Source of the DNA: Centrapalus pauciflorus
Taxonomy: Eukaryota; Streptophyta; Magnoliopsida; Asterales; Asteraceae
Direction: 5' to 3'
Assembly: GCA_020465985.1 (NCBI GenBank)
Contig: JAANYP010000760.1
Span: forward strand, 775,867-839,866
DNA length: 64,000 bases
Positions 11,746-24,096 of the stretch are shown one piece after another. Under the pieces are notes generated by a model. It saw only the letters and a list, made by a program, of their open reading frames with translations. It had not been told where the DNA came from and searched no databases. Made by a program: the position numbers and the translations under genes. Each line of letters starts with the position of its first letter. Positions within the stretch are counted from its first letter, which is position 1.

Positions 11746-12084
11746 GTGACAATCTCTAATTCAAGACGGGTTAAATCCTCGTTACTTACAAGAAACATTC
11801 TTTTCTTTTTTAATCTGTATTTGTTAAAATTCAAATTGCACCAAACAGAAAATAACTACTTTGAAAATTCAACCCGAAAACTAAAAACCAATTTCAAAAA
11901 TAGAATACAGATTTGAAAGCCAAAAACAAAAAAAAAAAAAACAAACAAACAAACAAACAAAAGGGTTCAACTCATGGATCAACAAAACTTGAACCAAACA
12001 CAAAATTAAATGGGTTAATACGGTTTTAATTAAAAATGTGAAAATCCCCCCGATTTCAGACTTAATTAAACATATGAATAAAAG
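11746..12084. other. Intergenic, A-rich
   Basis: Contains an A-rich tract with (CAAA)n near 11930-11962. No gene is seen. Confidence 0.5.
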
Positions 12085-12215
12085 TGATCAATCATTAGGA
12101 TGTGGAAAATTGTATTTGCACCTTAAGATTGGACGTTCGAGTCCCGTCATAGAAAAATGTGTAGATTTAATAGTAGAATTAGATATGTGTGTGTTGTTGT
12201 ACAAAAAAAGTAAGA
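12085..12215 (+). mobile_element. Degenerate tRNA-derived SINE
   Basis: GGACGTTCGAGTCCC resembles a Pol III B box. It is followed by a GTAGATTTAATAGTAG-type body and an A-rich tail, as in the SINE copies at 17935 and 27580. Confidence 0.5.
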
Positions 12216-12249
12216 CATTTTAATCAAAATTTAATCATTAGCCTTAGAA

Positions 12250-12496
12250 TAGGAATGAGCTCGGTTGCCAAATCGGTACGAACCCGGAAATGCCCGAAAT
12301 TAAGAACCGATAGTTCGAAAATAAACCGGTCCGTGTTTGATTTTGGTTTTCACCCGACTTTTCTAAAGAAAAATAGACCGAATCCTATTGAAATGAAAAC
12401 CGAATTATAGGAGTTACAGAAACTGGGAATTAGCCAGAATATAAACTGTTCGGTTCAGATTCGATTCGGGTAAAAATATTTTTTTGCTCATCCCTA
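12250..12496. mobile_element. hAT-type MITE, GGGGTGAGC family (degraded)
   Basis: Ends TAGGAATGAGC and GCTCATCCCTA are inverted repeats. The flanks CCTTAGAA and CATTAGAT match 6 of 8. The interior has the CGGTTC/ACCGAAT style of the family. Confidence 0.6.
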
Positions 12497-13707
12497 CATT
12501 AGATTTTATTTAGGATAGATGGCAGCCGAGATTGGGTGATTTTTCTTATTTTAGTGTACTTCATTGACATGTTTATTGATTTTTTTATTGGAACTCTAAA
12601 ATATGAATACGTGGAGTGTACACTTGTATAAGTTTGACACAATCAAGAATGCGAAGGTCAAGGAGCTACGCACCCTTCCTAGGGGCAACACCCCTATCTC
12701 GGTACATTAATCTTATTCAACATATATTAAGGCTAAACAACTTTAGAGCAGCACTTGCTAGTGCCGATGTTGATGTCGTTGTGCAACTTTGGCTGTTGTA
12801 GCTGCATGTTAAACTGCTGCTAATAGCAGCAGTTGGAACCGCTAGTTAGCGGTTGTTTGGGTAGTTAACTTTAGTCTAATCCATTTATATTGAATTCGTA
12901 TGGAATTTTATATATGCAAATGAATATCAACAATCTGAAACTAACACATTTTCTTGTATGTTATTCTAAAACATTAATTGAGAAAACGCGATTAGTGTCA
13001 AATAATAGTTGATTATGGTATTTTGTTGGATTTTACTCAAGGATATGGTTTTAGATAGTAGGGTATACCAAGGCCGAAGGGTGGGCGGCCTTGCCACCTT
13101 GACATGAAGACGGCGGGTATAACAAAATTAAATGAATTTATTGGGGTCGAACTCGATATCTCTAAGTTTATGTATTAGCATTTTATGTATCAAGACAAAA
13201 TTGCTTTGATGTTAACATGATTTATTTACTTCTTTTAATAACAAAATAGTTTATTGACTCATTTATATTACGTGAATATTTTTAATAAAATTTATTTACA
13301 TAAAATGTATACAGACTTAAATTAAAACATACTAATATTAATTATTTTTAAATAATATAAGAATAGTATTATTACACGTCATAAGAGGTTTGATGCTGAG
13401 AAGAGATAAATTGCTCAAACCTCTTACCGTGTTCCCAATCGGATAAGAGAAAGAAGGCCATCTGATTGCCTTCATTTTTCTATTTCCTTCATTTGACCTG
13501 ACGTGTGCCTCCTCCTTCAACCCACCAGCTCACGAAACCTTCTGGTAAGATTCACGGCGTTGGTCACTCCTTCACCGCCGCCATCTCCCTCTTTCACCTT
13601 CTTCCTTCACGTACAGCCACACCAACTCAAAACTTCACCTCCGCCGTCTCCCTCTTCCTTCACCGCCGCCACCGTTTGCCGTTGTTCCCACAGCTTCACC
13701 TCCGTGA
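12497..13707. other. Intergenic with small hairpins
   Basis: GCTGCTAATAGCAGC and AACCGCTAGTTAGCGGTT at about 12816-12856 form adjacent hairpins. 13550-13700 is C-rich and carries ACCGCCGCC stretches resembling a 5' untranslated or low-complexity coding region, but no gene model follows. Confidence 0.4.
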
Positions 13708-13927
13708 TAGGGGTGACAATCTTGACCCAACGGGCCAAACAATTAAATTGACATATTGTAAAAAACTAAGATAGAACATAAATTTTTTTTAAAAAAGAAA
13801 TTTTATAAAATGGCGTATTAAACAAATTGTTCTTTGAAAAAAATTTCAAAATTATGTAAAATTTATGACTTTTTGTCATCAACCCGTTTGACCCATTTGC
13901 TTGAATGAGATGAAATTGTCACCCTTA
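13708..13927. mobile_element. hAT-type MITE, GTGACAATCTTGACC family
   Basis: Left TAGGGGTGACAATCTTGACC and right end (reversed) TAAGGGTGACAATTTC are inverted repeats. The interior matches the copy at 15293-15509 nearly throughout. The target duplication is unclear. Confidence 0.7.
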
Positions 13928-15292
13928 CCTCCCTCGTTACCCTCGGTCTCCTCTCACTCACATGTGCTGAAATCACCTTCTCCGGTCTCCTCTTACCGGC
14001 ACAGAAACCACAACTCGAAAAATCTTGGGTAAACCAAATTTCATAACACCCTCTTATATATTTGTTGAGGCTCGATTTTGCCCTAGTGCAATATCTTCAA
14101 TTGCACAGACCCACCATTAAAAGAGAAAAAGCAAAGCAAGACAGTGAACAAAGCAACCCACTTTTCTTTTTCATTGAAAAGGCAAGAGAAAGGGGAGAGA
14201 AATTTGTCAAAAGAGAAAAAGGTGGGTTAGATTGAGATAGAAATTGGGAAGTGAATGAGGTATGAATTTAAATTTGTAAGATATGATGGTTTGTTTTCTA
14301 GTTCTGAATTTTTATATTTATCTTTTTGATGAATAAATCAAATTAACATGTGTATATTTTATATATTTATTATTAAAATTGATAATTTATTCAATTAGAC
14401 ATTCATTAAATTACAAATCAAACACTCTTATTGAACTTTTTAACAAGAACTTTAAACCAACTCTTATCAATAAGATATGGTAATAAGTAATAAGAGTGTT
14501 TTTTCTTATTAATTCAAACACAGCCTAAGAAACTCTATCTAACACACCCTAACTTTTGTGGTTTAATTAAACGCTATAAAATGATCTTTTTATTGTGGAT
14601 GACTACAATATTTACAATTTTATTTGTTACGATAGCAAGTTTATTAAGAAATGCCCTAGCAAAATGCTAGTAGCAAAGGAGACATGCCAAACAACACCAA
14701 AAGAAAAATCTAAACTACAAATATTACACAGACTTACGAAAAAACCGAAAGGGGTTCACAAAGCCACGTACACAACTCAACTTTCTACTAATCTTTCCCC
14801 TTGATTTTATCTAGCTAGTAGCACTAGCAAGCTTGAACCGAACCAAGAAGAGGATTACACACCTAGGACTTGGAAGGAAAGACTTTTGAGTTTTTGAACT
14901 TCAAAATGACCCAACACAATTTAAGAACCGTTGTCGTAAAAACTTCCAAAGTAAGGCCATTGAGACCCAAATTATAGCCCCAAGTAAGTAAAGAAGCTGT
15001 TGTGTTGTCTAAAGGTTCGTTAACATCCCACCGCCCTTTTTTTATGTACGTACGATTATATGTACGCATAAGATCTTAAAGATATAAACCAATTAATTGG
15101 TAAACAAACGCTCATCCATGGTTAAATATTTCAGACTTCATAAATGTTATGCTACTTATTTTAAAAGGCAAGCATATAAAGAACAAACATGTAGTTAAAG
15201 AACCCAAATGTTCTCACTGCCAATTAAAGATTGAAAGTTGAATCTATATGCAGAAAAAGCCACTAGTCTCAATTGCTAATATATGTCTGATG
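13928..15292. other. Intergenic
   Basis: 14100-14270 is purine-rich and ends in GAG/GTATGA, which could be a 5' untranslated exon and donor site, but no downstream coding exon was found. The remainder is unremarkable. Confidence 0.4.
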
Positions 15293-15509
15293 TAGGGGTG
15301 ACAATCTTGACCCAACGGGCCGAAGGAATAAATGAATTCATTATAAAAAACTAAGTTAGAACATAATTATTTTTTAAAAAATGAAAAATTATAAAAGGTG
15401 TATAAAAAATTGTTCATTGAAATTTTTTCAAAATTATGTAAAATTTATGACTTTTGGTCGTCAACCCGTTTGATCTGTTTGTTTGAATGAGCTCAATTTG
15501 ACACCGCTA
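15293..15509. mobile_element. hAT-type MITE, GTGACAATCTTGACC family
   Basis: A 217-bp element with ends TAGGGGTGACAATC and (reversed) TAGCGGTGTCAAATT, flanked by a perfect 8-bp duplication GTCTGATG (15285-15292 and 15510-15517). Confidence 0.88.
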
Positions 15510-15595
15510 GTCTGATGGGGTTTCTAACCCACATTTAGACAATTTCTGGTGTTGTTTCATTGTAAACTTGCTTGAAATTTTTTGGTTTAATATAA

Positions 15596-16113
15596 GGGAT
15601 AATTGCGCAAAAAGACCCTCAACTTGTGAGTTTTTTGTGATTAAAACCTCAAACCATTTTTCGTTGTATAGAAAACCCCGAACTAACTAAAAACCAGTAA
15701 ATCAAAGTTTTATCAATGGGTAACTGGTTGAAACCGGTTATTAATCCTACATCGACCGGTAAATAACTTACGTGGAATAAATTTTAATTGTTGAAACCGG
15801 TTGCCAAGTATTACACATCATTTAAAACACCGTTGCTAATTTGTAATTGTAATTTTTAAACAGGATTACATCATCAACGGGGGTTTAAATGATGTGTAAT
15901 ACTTAACAACCGGTTTCAATAATTAAATTTTATTCCACGTAGGTTATTTATCCGGTCCACGTAGGATTAATAACCGGTTTCCACCGGTTACCCATTGATA
16001 AAACCTTGATTTACTGATTTTTAGTTTGTTCGGGTTTTCTATGCAACGAAAAATAGTTTGGGGTTTTAATCACAAAAAACTGATAAGTTGAAGGTTTTTT
16101 GCGCAATTATTCC
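15596..16113. mobile_element. Fold-back Mutator-like element
   Basis: A 518-bp element with long inverted arms (GGGATAATTGCGCAAAAAG and, reversed, GGAATAATTGCGCAAAAAAC). It is flanked by a perfect 9-bp duplication TTAATATAA (15587-15595 and 16114-16122). Non-coding. Confidence 0.88.
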
Positions 16114-16184
16114 TTAATATAATTATTGTACGTTGTTTAAAGGTTAAACCAACTCTTAATGATTCAATTAAGAGATAAAAGAAA

Positions 16185-17070
16185 GGGAGAATTACAGAAA
16201 TAGTCACATCTCAAATCTTTATTCACTTTTTAGCCATTTTATATACATTTTACCAAAATAGTCACACTTTACGTTACCACATTTACGTGATAGCCACAAT
16301 TTACGTGATTTGTACTTTTTTTCATTTTTTTAATGCATTACGTTAGAAAAGGTGTTTGGTCACGTAAATTGTTGTACTTTACGTGACCACTGATTTGTAC
16401 TTTTTTTTTCATTTTTAATGCATTACGTTACAAAAGGTGTTTGGTCACGTAAATTGTTGTACTTTACGTGACCACTTTTAAAAATTTGTTCATTCCCCAT
16501 AAAAATGTAATGATTGCTAAAAAAAACATTTTAAATCACTCTTCTCTCTCTCCACAATTATTCATTCACCATCAACAATGGATCAAAGAGAGAAGTCAAA
16601 GAAGTGGCTGAAATTCGTCGCACAAGTAAGTCACTCTGTTCATATTATGTGATATTCTGCTTTTCTAGATTCCTTGTCGAAGTTTTAGTTATCCAGTTTC
16701 GTTTTCCATCTATATAGCTTAGCAACTGAGAAGCTATCAAGCAAACTCTAAAACTTATGGGGAAGGAACAAATTTTAAAAGTGGTCACGTAAAGTACAAC
16801 AATTTACGTGACCAAACACCTTTTGTAACGTAATGCATTAAAAAATTAAAAAAAAGTACAAATCAGTGGTCACGTAAAGTACAACAATTTACGTGACCAA
16901 ACACCTTTTGTAACGTAATGCATTAAAAAATGAAAAAAAGTACAAATCACGTAAATAGTGGCTATCACGTAAATGTGGTAACGTAAAGTGTGACTATTTT
17001 GGTAAAATGTATATAAAATGGCTAAAAAGTGGATAAAGATTTGAGATGTGACTATTTTTGTAATCATCCC
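16185..17070. mobile_element. Mutator-like element with a gene-like core (Pack-MULE candidate)
   Basis: Inverted arms of about 310-325 bp start GGGAGAATTACAGAAATAG (left) and GGGATGATTACAAAAATAG (right, reversed). The 9-bp flanks TAAAAGAAA and TAAAAGAAT match 8 of 9. The unique core (about 16510-16755) holds an ATG at 16578 encoding MDQREKSKKWLKFVAQ followed directly by GTAAGT, which looks like a first exon with its donor site. The arms are dense in TTTACGTGA/TCACGTAAA. Confidence 0.8.
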
Positions 17071-17079
17071 TAAAAGAAT

Positions 17080-17934
17080 TATCACCAAACAAAGCAACCA
17101 CAAAATTACAAATTTTGGCTAGTTTCATGGAGGAAGAGAAGAATTAGCACCTAGCTATAAAACATTACATAACAGTAAAGGAATTGAAAATTTGAAATCC
17201 AACCTATTGCTAATGGGATATCCAATGTATAGATAGATATTGAATCTACACAAAATGAATTACAAAAATATTAATACAGTCACTTTAATAAACATTTAGC
17301 TCCTTGGAATGTTTATTTATGAATCAATAGTCTAATCTAAGGAATATACATGGATGAAATAAGATATGTGTAAATAATTACAAAAAAAAAAGTAACATAT
17401 TATCACAATTTTTCTAATTTACGAATGAAATCACATGTATATAGGTAATATTATTTGTAAATTATGCTAAAATGACAATTTTTTCATCAAGCTAGCAAAA
17501 GTTTTCGACATGTCATTTGATTATGCCACATGACGTGATTCTTTTTAAAGATTACTTACCTTAATGAGTGTATTTTATTAGTATATAATTCTAATTGAAA
17601 ACAAAATTAATATGTTATCTGAATTTAAAAATTATTTAATCATGAAACTAAACATAAAAATTATACCAAACTGTTGGTAAATCTAATATAGACTATATAG
17701 TTTATTGTTATTCTTGTTAAATTCTCTATGGTTAATCCAGGACTTGAAGTAATTTCAGTTCGATTTAAATATTACATTTATTATCCATAATAGTCAAACA
17801 CATACACGCTCCTTAAAAATATCATGTAATCATGTTTTATTACCCATCATTAAATTTATAAAAATTAGTTATTTTCATACATGATAAATATAGAAAACCA
17901 AAAATAAAATAAATATTAGGAAAAACAACCAGTC
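17080..17934. other. Intergenic AT-rich DNA
   Basis: No gene or defined repeat is supported. Confidence 0.5.
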
Positions 17935-18110
17935 TTAGTCCATTAGGTATCAAAGTGATAAGTAATTTTGAGGTCACGGGTTCAACTCCCGTCTGAAACA
18001 AATTTAAATTTAGGTGGTGAAGATAAGTCTGAAGCCCTCATTTTGGAGCAAAAAGGTGTAGTTTAGTAGTAGGAATTCGTTAGTTTGTAGTTAAAAAAAA
18101 AAAAAAAAAA
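17935..18110 (+). mobile_element. tRNA-derived SINE
   Basis: B-box-like GGGTTCAACTCCC, then a body with GGTGGTGAAGATAAGTCT and TTTAGTAGTAGGA, ending in an 18-20 bp poly-A. It matches the copies at 27580 and, reversed, 32463 and 50625. Confidence 0.8.
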
Positions 18111-19300
18111 AGACAAATGGTAAAACCAAAGCAAGTTATCTTATTAATGGTAAAACCAAAAAGTGAAATCAAACAGTTTTAAAAAACTAAAGACTAAAAG
18201 TTATAGTTTAATTGGTATCATTTTTAAAGTTAGCCAAATGAGAATGAAGCATTATTTAATGGATTTGGTCATTAAAGGATCCTCGTATTTATTCTATCAA
18301 GATTTTGATTCTAAAGTCGTTTATTATTTTTTTGTTTCGTATTTTTAAATACTTTTATTCTTGATTTCTTGTCCCATTTTTTGTTGGTTGGTAAGTTTGT
18401 ATTTTTGTGCCTGTGATTTACTAAGAAATCATATATAATAAAAGTAATTAGTTTTACAATTTTATTTTAAAATTAAATAATGTTTTCTTATGATCTAAAA
18501 TGTGTAATAAAAACACGATCGTAAGCAATATAAAACTTTTTCCAATTATTAACATATGAGCTCGGCTCAACAAACCCGTAGGATTGAACTTTCTCGATTT
18601 AAAATACAAAAAACCAACTCAAAATATGTATCTCCCAAACGTGACGTCCAAGAAGCTGCAAATTTATCTGAGAAGTTCAAGAATGTCGAAAACTAACTCT
18701 GCTAGTCGAGATCCATATTAAAATATTAATTGGCCCGTTAAAAAAGTGTTAGTCACTTAGTCACACTGATTGATCTCTCGAATCTTCTGATATCTTTTTT
18801 CTACAAAACCAATTATATGTTTGTTCTGCAAGAATATGTGGCCAGATCAAAGATATAAAAAGAGGTTGTTTTTTTACTATTAATAAGTTATTTAAAGGTT
18901 AAATGAACTCTTAATTATTCTATTAAAAGTTAAACAAACAGAGGTTAAGTGGCAATTGGAGACACGAATACACGAGTTCGTGAGAGACACGACACGACAC
19001 AAATACACAACACGAATACATCTTAAAAGGTGAGATAAACCTTATTGCTCTGTGTATTCGTGTCGTGTCAAATTCGTGTCTGACACATGAAAACGTACGA
19101 ATACATGAATTGACAGTTCTAGACTAAGTCTAATATTTATTTTTATGCTTTTTAATATATTACGATTTGGCTAGATCAGGATATTTAAGTCTAATTTTTT
19201 GTGGAGTTATTTTTATGTGCTTTTTAATATATTAAAAATAAATTTGTTTTATTAAATTAATTCTTATATAGATATATATATGTTTTCCGAGTTGACCTGA
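18111..19300. other. Intergenic before the ankyrin gene
   Basis: About 18955-19110 carries inverted ACACGAATAC/GTATTCGTGT blocks, probably a small dispersed repeat. TATATAGATATATATAT near 19266-19282 and a W-box TTGACC near 19290 lie upstream of the ankyrin gene and could belong to its promoter. Confidence 0.4.
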
Positions 19301-19553
19301 CCGTGTCACTCACTAATTAAATCGAATCACTCTGTCTGCGTCGGTTCTTCAACTCATCGCACGGTGGTTCGAAGCACTTCTTCTTAGCTGAAACTGGTGG
19401 TTGATTCAATCATACTCTTCAGAAATCACACTTCAATTTGAGGTATCATACACATGATTTTCATGTTTTGTTTTTCGTTATTAATTAATCGTCATTATTA
19501 TTAATTATGAATCACAATCGATTGTGGTTGTTCAGCTCAGTTCATCGGAAATC

Positions 19554-22500
19554 ATGGCAGCAAATATCTCGTTGACGACAATCAGAGAAGACCAGCAACA
19601 TCATGTGGCTCCTACTCTTAGCACTGGATTTCATCAGTTACCGGTTAAAAGTCCTCGTGCAGATCTTCTTGCTGGTAATTTCTACCTCCATGATTGCTTC
19701 AGTTAAAACAATCACAGCAGAAGCTAGGAATTCTATCGAGTAGTTTGCTTTTTCGAGATTTCAGCTTTCTATTTTCGAAATTTGAAGCTAACATGTGTAT
19801 TTTTAGCTTCGTAGGTCGAATATCCTTAATAATATCAGTATGTTTTGAATTTTCAATCATATTAGGCAAAATGGTACACATTTGCATTCAAAAGTTAAAT
19901 TAGATGGTGTATTGGGTACACATTTAGGCATTTAGCAGCTGTCAATATTCTATACCTAAATTTTGCTTGAACTAATATGTATCTGGTCTGTCTAATGAGT
20001 GATGAAATGTAGTTTGTTCAGAAATTGTGGATACTTGCTGATGGTAAATGGTGCTAATTGGATGCTTATGGATGGGATCTTGCAATTGTTTTTGTGTGAA
20101 AATAAAACAGAAATGATAGGTATGTCTAATTAACGTGCCTAAAAATCAAGTTAAAATTAAGATGATGGTGACCCCTTACAAAAAAATCGAAGAGATGAGG
20201 AGCTAAAAAATGTTAATGTTATATGTCAATTGTTGAAAGTGTTATCATTGCTTGGAAATAAATTCTTCAAGGAAATAGGATCTACGATTTGATCGTTCTT
20301 CTGTTGATGTCTTCATGGATGAAATCTTTACTTACGACCCATTTGGATCTTCTTTACTGCATTTGGGATCGAGAAATAACTAGTGATAAGAAATACTACT
20401 CCTGCAGTCCTCTTTCTATGCGTCCTTCAACCAGCTGACGAGTAAAAATATTTGGACCCTGTGTGATTAACTTTTTGCAATAACAGAAGATTCAAATTGT
20501 CTGGTTCATTACACAGTCAATGCTAACGGTGTTTTACGAAGAAATATATATGCAAAAATGCATTTAATCTGGGACAGAGGAAGTATTAATCGGACTATTT
20601 TATAATTCCAGATGACAGAAGAAAAGACTACATAGATATATGTATTCCTCTGTATGAAGCTTCAATGACGGGCGATTGGAAGGCTGCAAAACTCATCCTT
20701 GACAGAGATCCGGAAGTGATACGCAGTAGCATCACTGAAAATCATGAAACTGCACTTCACATTGCCGCATCAGCAAAGAACACGAGTTTTGTGAAAAATT
20801 TGGTGAAGATGATGACAAATGATGACTTGGAGCTGCAAAATAAAAATGCAAATACAGCCCTATGTTTAGCAGCTGCAGCTGGCACAGTTGACATCGCTAA
20901 AGTTATGGTTGATCGAAACAAGGCCCTGCTGATAATTCCTGGTAGTAAACAAATGATGCCACTGTATATGGCAGCCTTATTTGGAAAAAGTGAGATGGTG
21001 AAGTATCTATATGGTGAATCCCGGAAGTTGCGTGATGATGGTTGGACACCTCAAAATCGAGGTTGGCTTCTTTCAAAATGCGTCGAGTCCGATCTCTTTG
21101 GTAAGAATTGCAACAAAATAAGTACTACACAAGTCTTTTATGGTTGAAGCTTGTCACTTGTCTACCACCTTTATTTTATGAGCCTACTTTCGGAATCAAG
21201 GTATATAGGCTTATCTTATAATTCTATAATCAAATAAAATAAGGGATGCGGTTACAAAAGGTTAGAAATTATTTGAAGTAATTGGACCTCTTAAACGTTA
21301 ATTTTGAAAGTACATTCATAGAACAAAAGTTACATTCAATTTCCTTTATTCATAATTTGCATATGTTTTCCCTTATGAGAGCTATTCAAATTGTCATCAG
21401 ATGTAGCATTGGAGATACTGAAGGTTTTTCCCGAACTAGGTGACGATGGGAGTGTACTTCAAGTTCTGGCTCGAAAGCCAGATGCATTTACTGGAGCAGA
21501 TCCAAATTTTTTCTGGAGAATCATCAATTCAAGTATGATCTCTAAACCTTGTTTTCCATTATGCTTGCTTCATTACTACGTTCGATATGTCATAATAATT
21601 TGGGGACGATTATCTAAAATGCTTGAACTATTAAACATAGAAATCCATTATTCTTTCTGGATTTTATTTAATTGATCAACGAAGATGGTTGCATCCAATA
21701 TTCTATAAAAGTTGTACATGTGCTAAACTTAGAGTCCTACAGCATTTTATGCGAGATTTTTGTATTCTGAGTTATTTAGTATCATCTAAACTGTCTTATT
21801 TGGTTGCTAGTTTCTGCTCTCCTTCATCTAAAGTTGGGTCGTGCTGAAAAGAAAAATCATGCCATTGAAATAGTGAGAATTATTTGGCGTAGAATTGTGC
21901 AGAAGTCCAAAACCCAAATCGATACCATAATCAGAGGTCCAGGTAGCCGTAGAGGGGATGGCAGAACTCTACACCCTTCTCGTACGCTATTTGTTGCTGC
22001 AGAAATGGGCAACACTGCATTTATAATTGAACTCATTCGATACTACCCCGATCTTATCTGGAAGGTAAATGATGATAACTTAAGTATATTTCACGTAGCT
22101 GCGATACATCGCCATGAAAGTATCTACAATCTGTTATATGAGCTTGGATCGATGAAAGATATGATTACTCCTTTCAAAGACCACAACGAGAATAATATGC
22201 TGCATTTAGTTGGGAAACAAGCAAAGAAAAAACGACTTCAGATTGTATCCGGAGTAGCACTACAAATGCAACGCGAATTGTTGTGGTTCCAGGTACATCT
22301 TCAACTTCAAACTAGAAAGAAAAAAATTCTCAATTTTCGAAGGTAGGTAATGTGATGTTATCCGTTTTGTGTTGTAGGAAGTCGAAAAGATGATCCCTCC
22401 TACCTACAGAGAAAGGAGAAACCGAGAGGGTCTAACACCGTATGAACTATTCACCAGGGAACACAAAGAGCTAGTCAGTTTGGGTGAAAAGTGGATGAAA

Positions 22501-23010
22501 GGAACGGCTAATCAATGCATGGTGGTTGCAACACTTATCGCCACCATTGTATTTGCCGCAGCTTTTACAGTTCCAGGAGGGTACAATCAAGATAACGGTA
22601 TTCCAATATTTCTTAAAAAAGGTACCTTCATAGCTTTCGTCATCTCAGATTCCATATCGTTGTTCTCATCATCAGCTTCGATAATCATGTTCTTATCCAT
22701 CCTCACATCTCGTTACGCTGAACGTGATTTCTTGGAATCTATACCGAAAAAGCTGATGATTGGTTTAGCAACACTGTTCCTATCGATAACGACAATGATG
22801 ATCGCTTTTAGCATTAGTTTCTTCGTACTTTACCATAACAAGTTGAGATGGGTGCCGTTTTTTATCAGTCTATTCGCCACCATGCCGGTGATTTTATTTG
22901 CTACTCTACAGTACCCTCTTCTAGCAGATGTGTTTCGATCAACATATGCTTCTAGGTATCTCTTTAAACCCACGAAACGATCGCTTTACATTCGAAACCC
23001 CAACTTCTAA
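19554..23010 (+). CDS. Ankyrin-repeat/PGG-domain membrane protein (ACD6/ITN1-like)
   Basis: Five coding exons join in frame: 19554-19674, 20612-21100, 21401-21532, 21811-22292 and 22378-23010. All introns begin GT and end AG, and the product is 618 aa. An intron in the 5' leader is likely (donor near 19443, acceptor near 19535). Ankyrin-type units lie near residues 85-105 (ETALHIAASAKN), 120-140 (NTALCLAAAAG), 155-175 (MPLYMAALFG), 305-325 (RTLFVAAEMG) and 339-358 (SIFHVAAIHR). A PGG domain begins near residue 450 with TVPGG at about 472-476, and four hydrophobic segments lie near 455-471, 491-515, 534-560 and 566-592. In this plant family the ankyrin part is cytosolic and the C-terminal part spans a membrane; ACD6 affects salicylic-acid-dependent defence and ITN1 salt/ABA responses. 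Which subfamily this copy belongs to cannot be settled here. No frameshift or missing junction was seen, so it looks functional. Confidence 0.92.
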
Positions 23011-23066
23011 TTGCTCTTGTTTCGAAACCAAGATTTTGTACATTGATAATTTATTATAAACAAGTG

Positions 23067-23068
<2 letters not shown>

Positions 23069-23158
<90 letters not shown>
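23069..23158. repeat. (TA)n microsatellite
   Basis: Uninterrupted TA repeat, about 60 bp after the ankyrin gene stop codon, abutting element A. Confidence 0.97.
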
Positions 23159-23160
<2 letters not shown>

Positions 23161-23402
23161 GGGTGGGTTCAATGGAAAACCACTATGCACGTGAAAACTA
23201 TGAAAACCTATGCATACCGTCCGATTTGGTGCATTTCATGAAAAAAGCGGTGGCATGATCGTAAATAAGGTGATGCATCACGCGGGAAATTTGGTGCATC
23301 TCGCGGGATTTTGATGCATCACGCGGGAAATTTGATGCATTTGTGGTGGTGCAGTGCGGTTTTCACAAGTTTTCACGTGCATGGTGGTTTTCCATTGAAC
23401 CC

Positions 23403-23405
<3 letters not shown>
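23159..23405. mobile_element. GGTTC-core inverted-repeat element, copy A (ATGCAT family)
   Basis: Ends GGGTTCAATGGAAAACC on both sides (right reversed). The interior has several GATGCATCACGCGGGAAAT-type units. (TA)n lies directly on each side, so a target duplication cannot be read. Confidence 0.82.

Positions 23406-23447
<42 letters not shown>
23406..23447. repeat. (TA)n microsatellite
   Basis: Separates elements A and B; nothing else lies between them. Confidence 0.97.
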
Positions 23448-23450
<3 letters not shown>

Positions 23451-23724
23451 GTGGGTTCAATGGAGAACCTCCATGCATCGAAGAACCTTGAAGAACCTCC
23501 ATGCACCACCACAAATGCATCACAATTCCCCCGTAATGCATCATTATTTCCACGTGATGCATCAAATTCTCGAGCGATGCATCGATTTTTACATTATTTC
23601 CACTTGATGTATCAAATTGCCGCGTGATGCATCGATTTCTACGTGATGCATTTCAGTTTTCTAGCGATGCATTGTGGTTCTCCAAGGTTCTTCGATGCAT
23701 AAGGTTCTCCATTGAACCCACCCC
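23448..23724. mobile_element. GGTTC-core inverted-repeat element, copy B (ATGCAT family)
   Basis: Perfect termini GGTGGGTTCAATGGAGAACC (left) and the same reversed (right). About eight interior TGATGCATCA-type units, each separated by CGTG/CGCG-containing spacers. Confidence 0.85.

Positions 23725-23796
<72 letters not shown>
23725..23796. repeat. (TA)n microsatellite
   Basis: TA repeat with one TG interruption, flanking element B on its right. Confidence 0.96.
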
Positions 23797-23799
<3 letters not shown>

Positions 23800-24096
23800 C
23801 ATCACCAAAAGCCACAAAGGCTCAATCTGTAAAAATTGTGAGTTTCATTGTCGTTATAATTGCAGCAGTATGAGGATGTGAGGCTAGGCCTGTATGGCCC
23901 GATGTGGAAAACTTGTTCAGTTGTGATTCTATAAGTTTTAGGTCATGTTTGGCTTGTAGAATGAAATTCGTAGAATCAAAATTTAAAACTTTAGATTATA
24001 AAAATAATGAATTAGAATCTATTTATACCTATTTATAACGGAACGTAGATTCCAATATTTCACAACACATCCGTGTTGACCCCAAACACCATCATG

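Noticed and set aside
13503..13774. Overlapping 80-90 codon frames in a C-rich stretch
   Set aside because: Two frames overlap fully, composition is low-complexity Ser/Pro/His, and the end enters a MITE.
17935..18000. A tRNA gene suggested by GGTTCAACTCCC
   Set aside because: Only the B box is tRNA-like; the body and poly-A tail match SINE copies elsewhere, and no cloverleaf can be drawn.
22939..23881. Several frames of 80-100 codons across the (TA)n arrays at 23 kb
   Set aside because: They are Ile-Tyr repeats from TA arrays joined to mobile-element sequence and not proteins.
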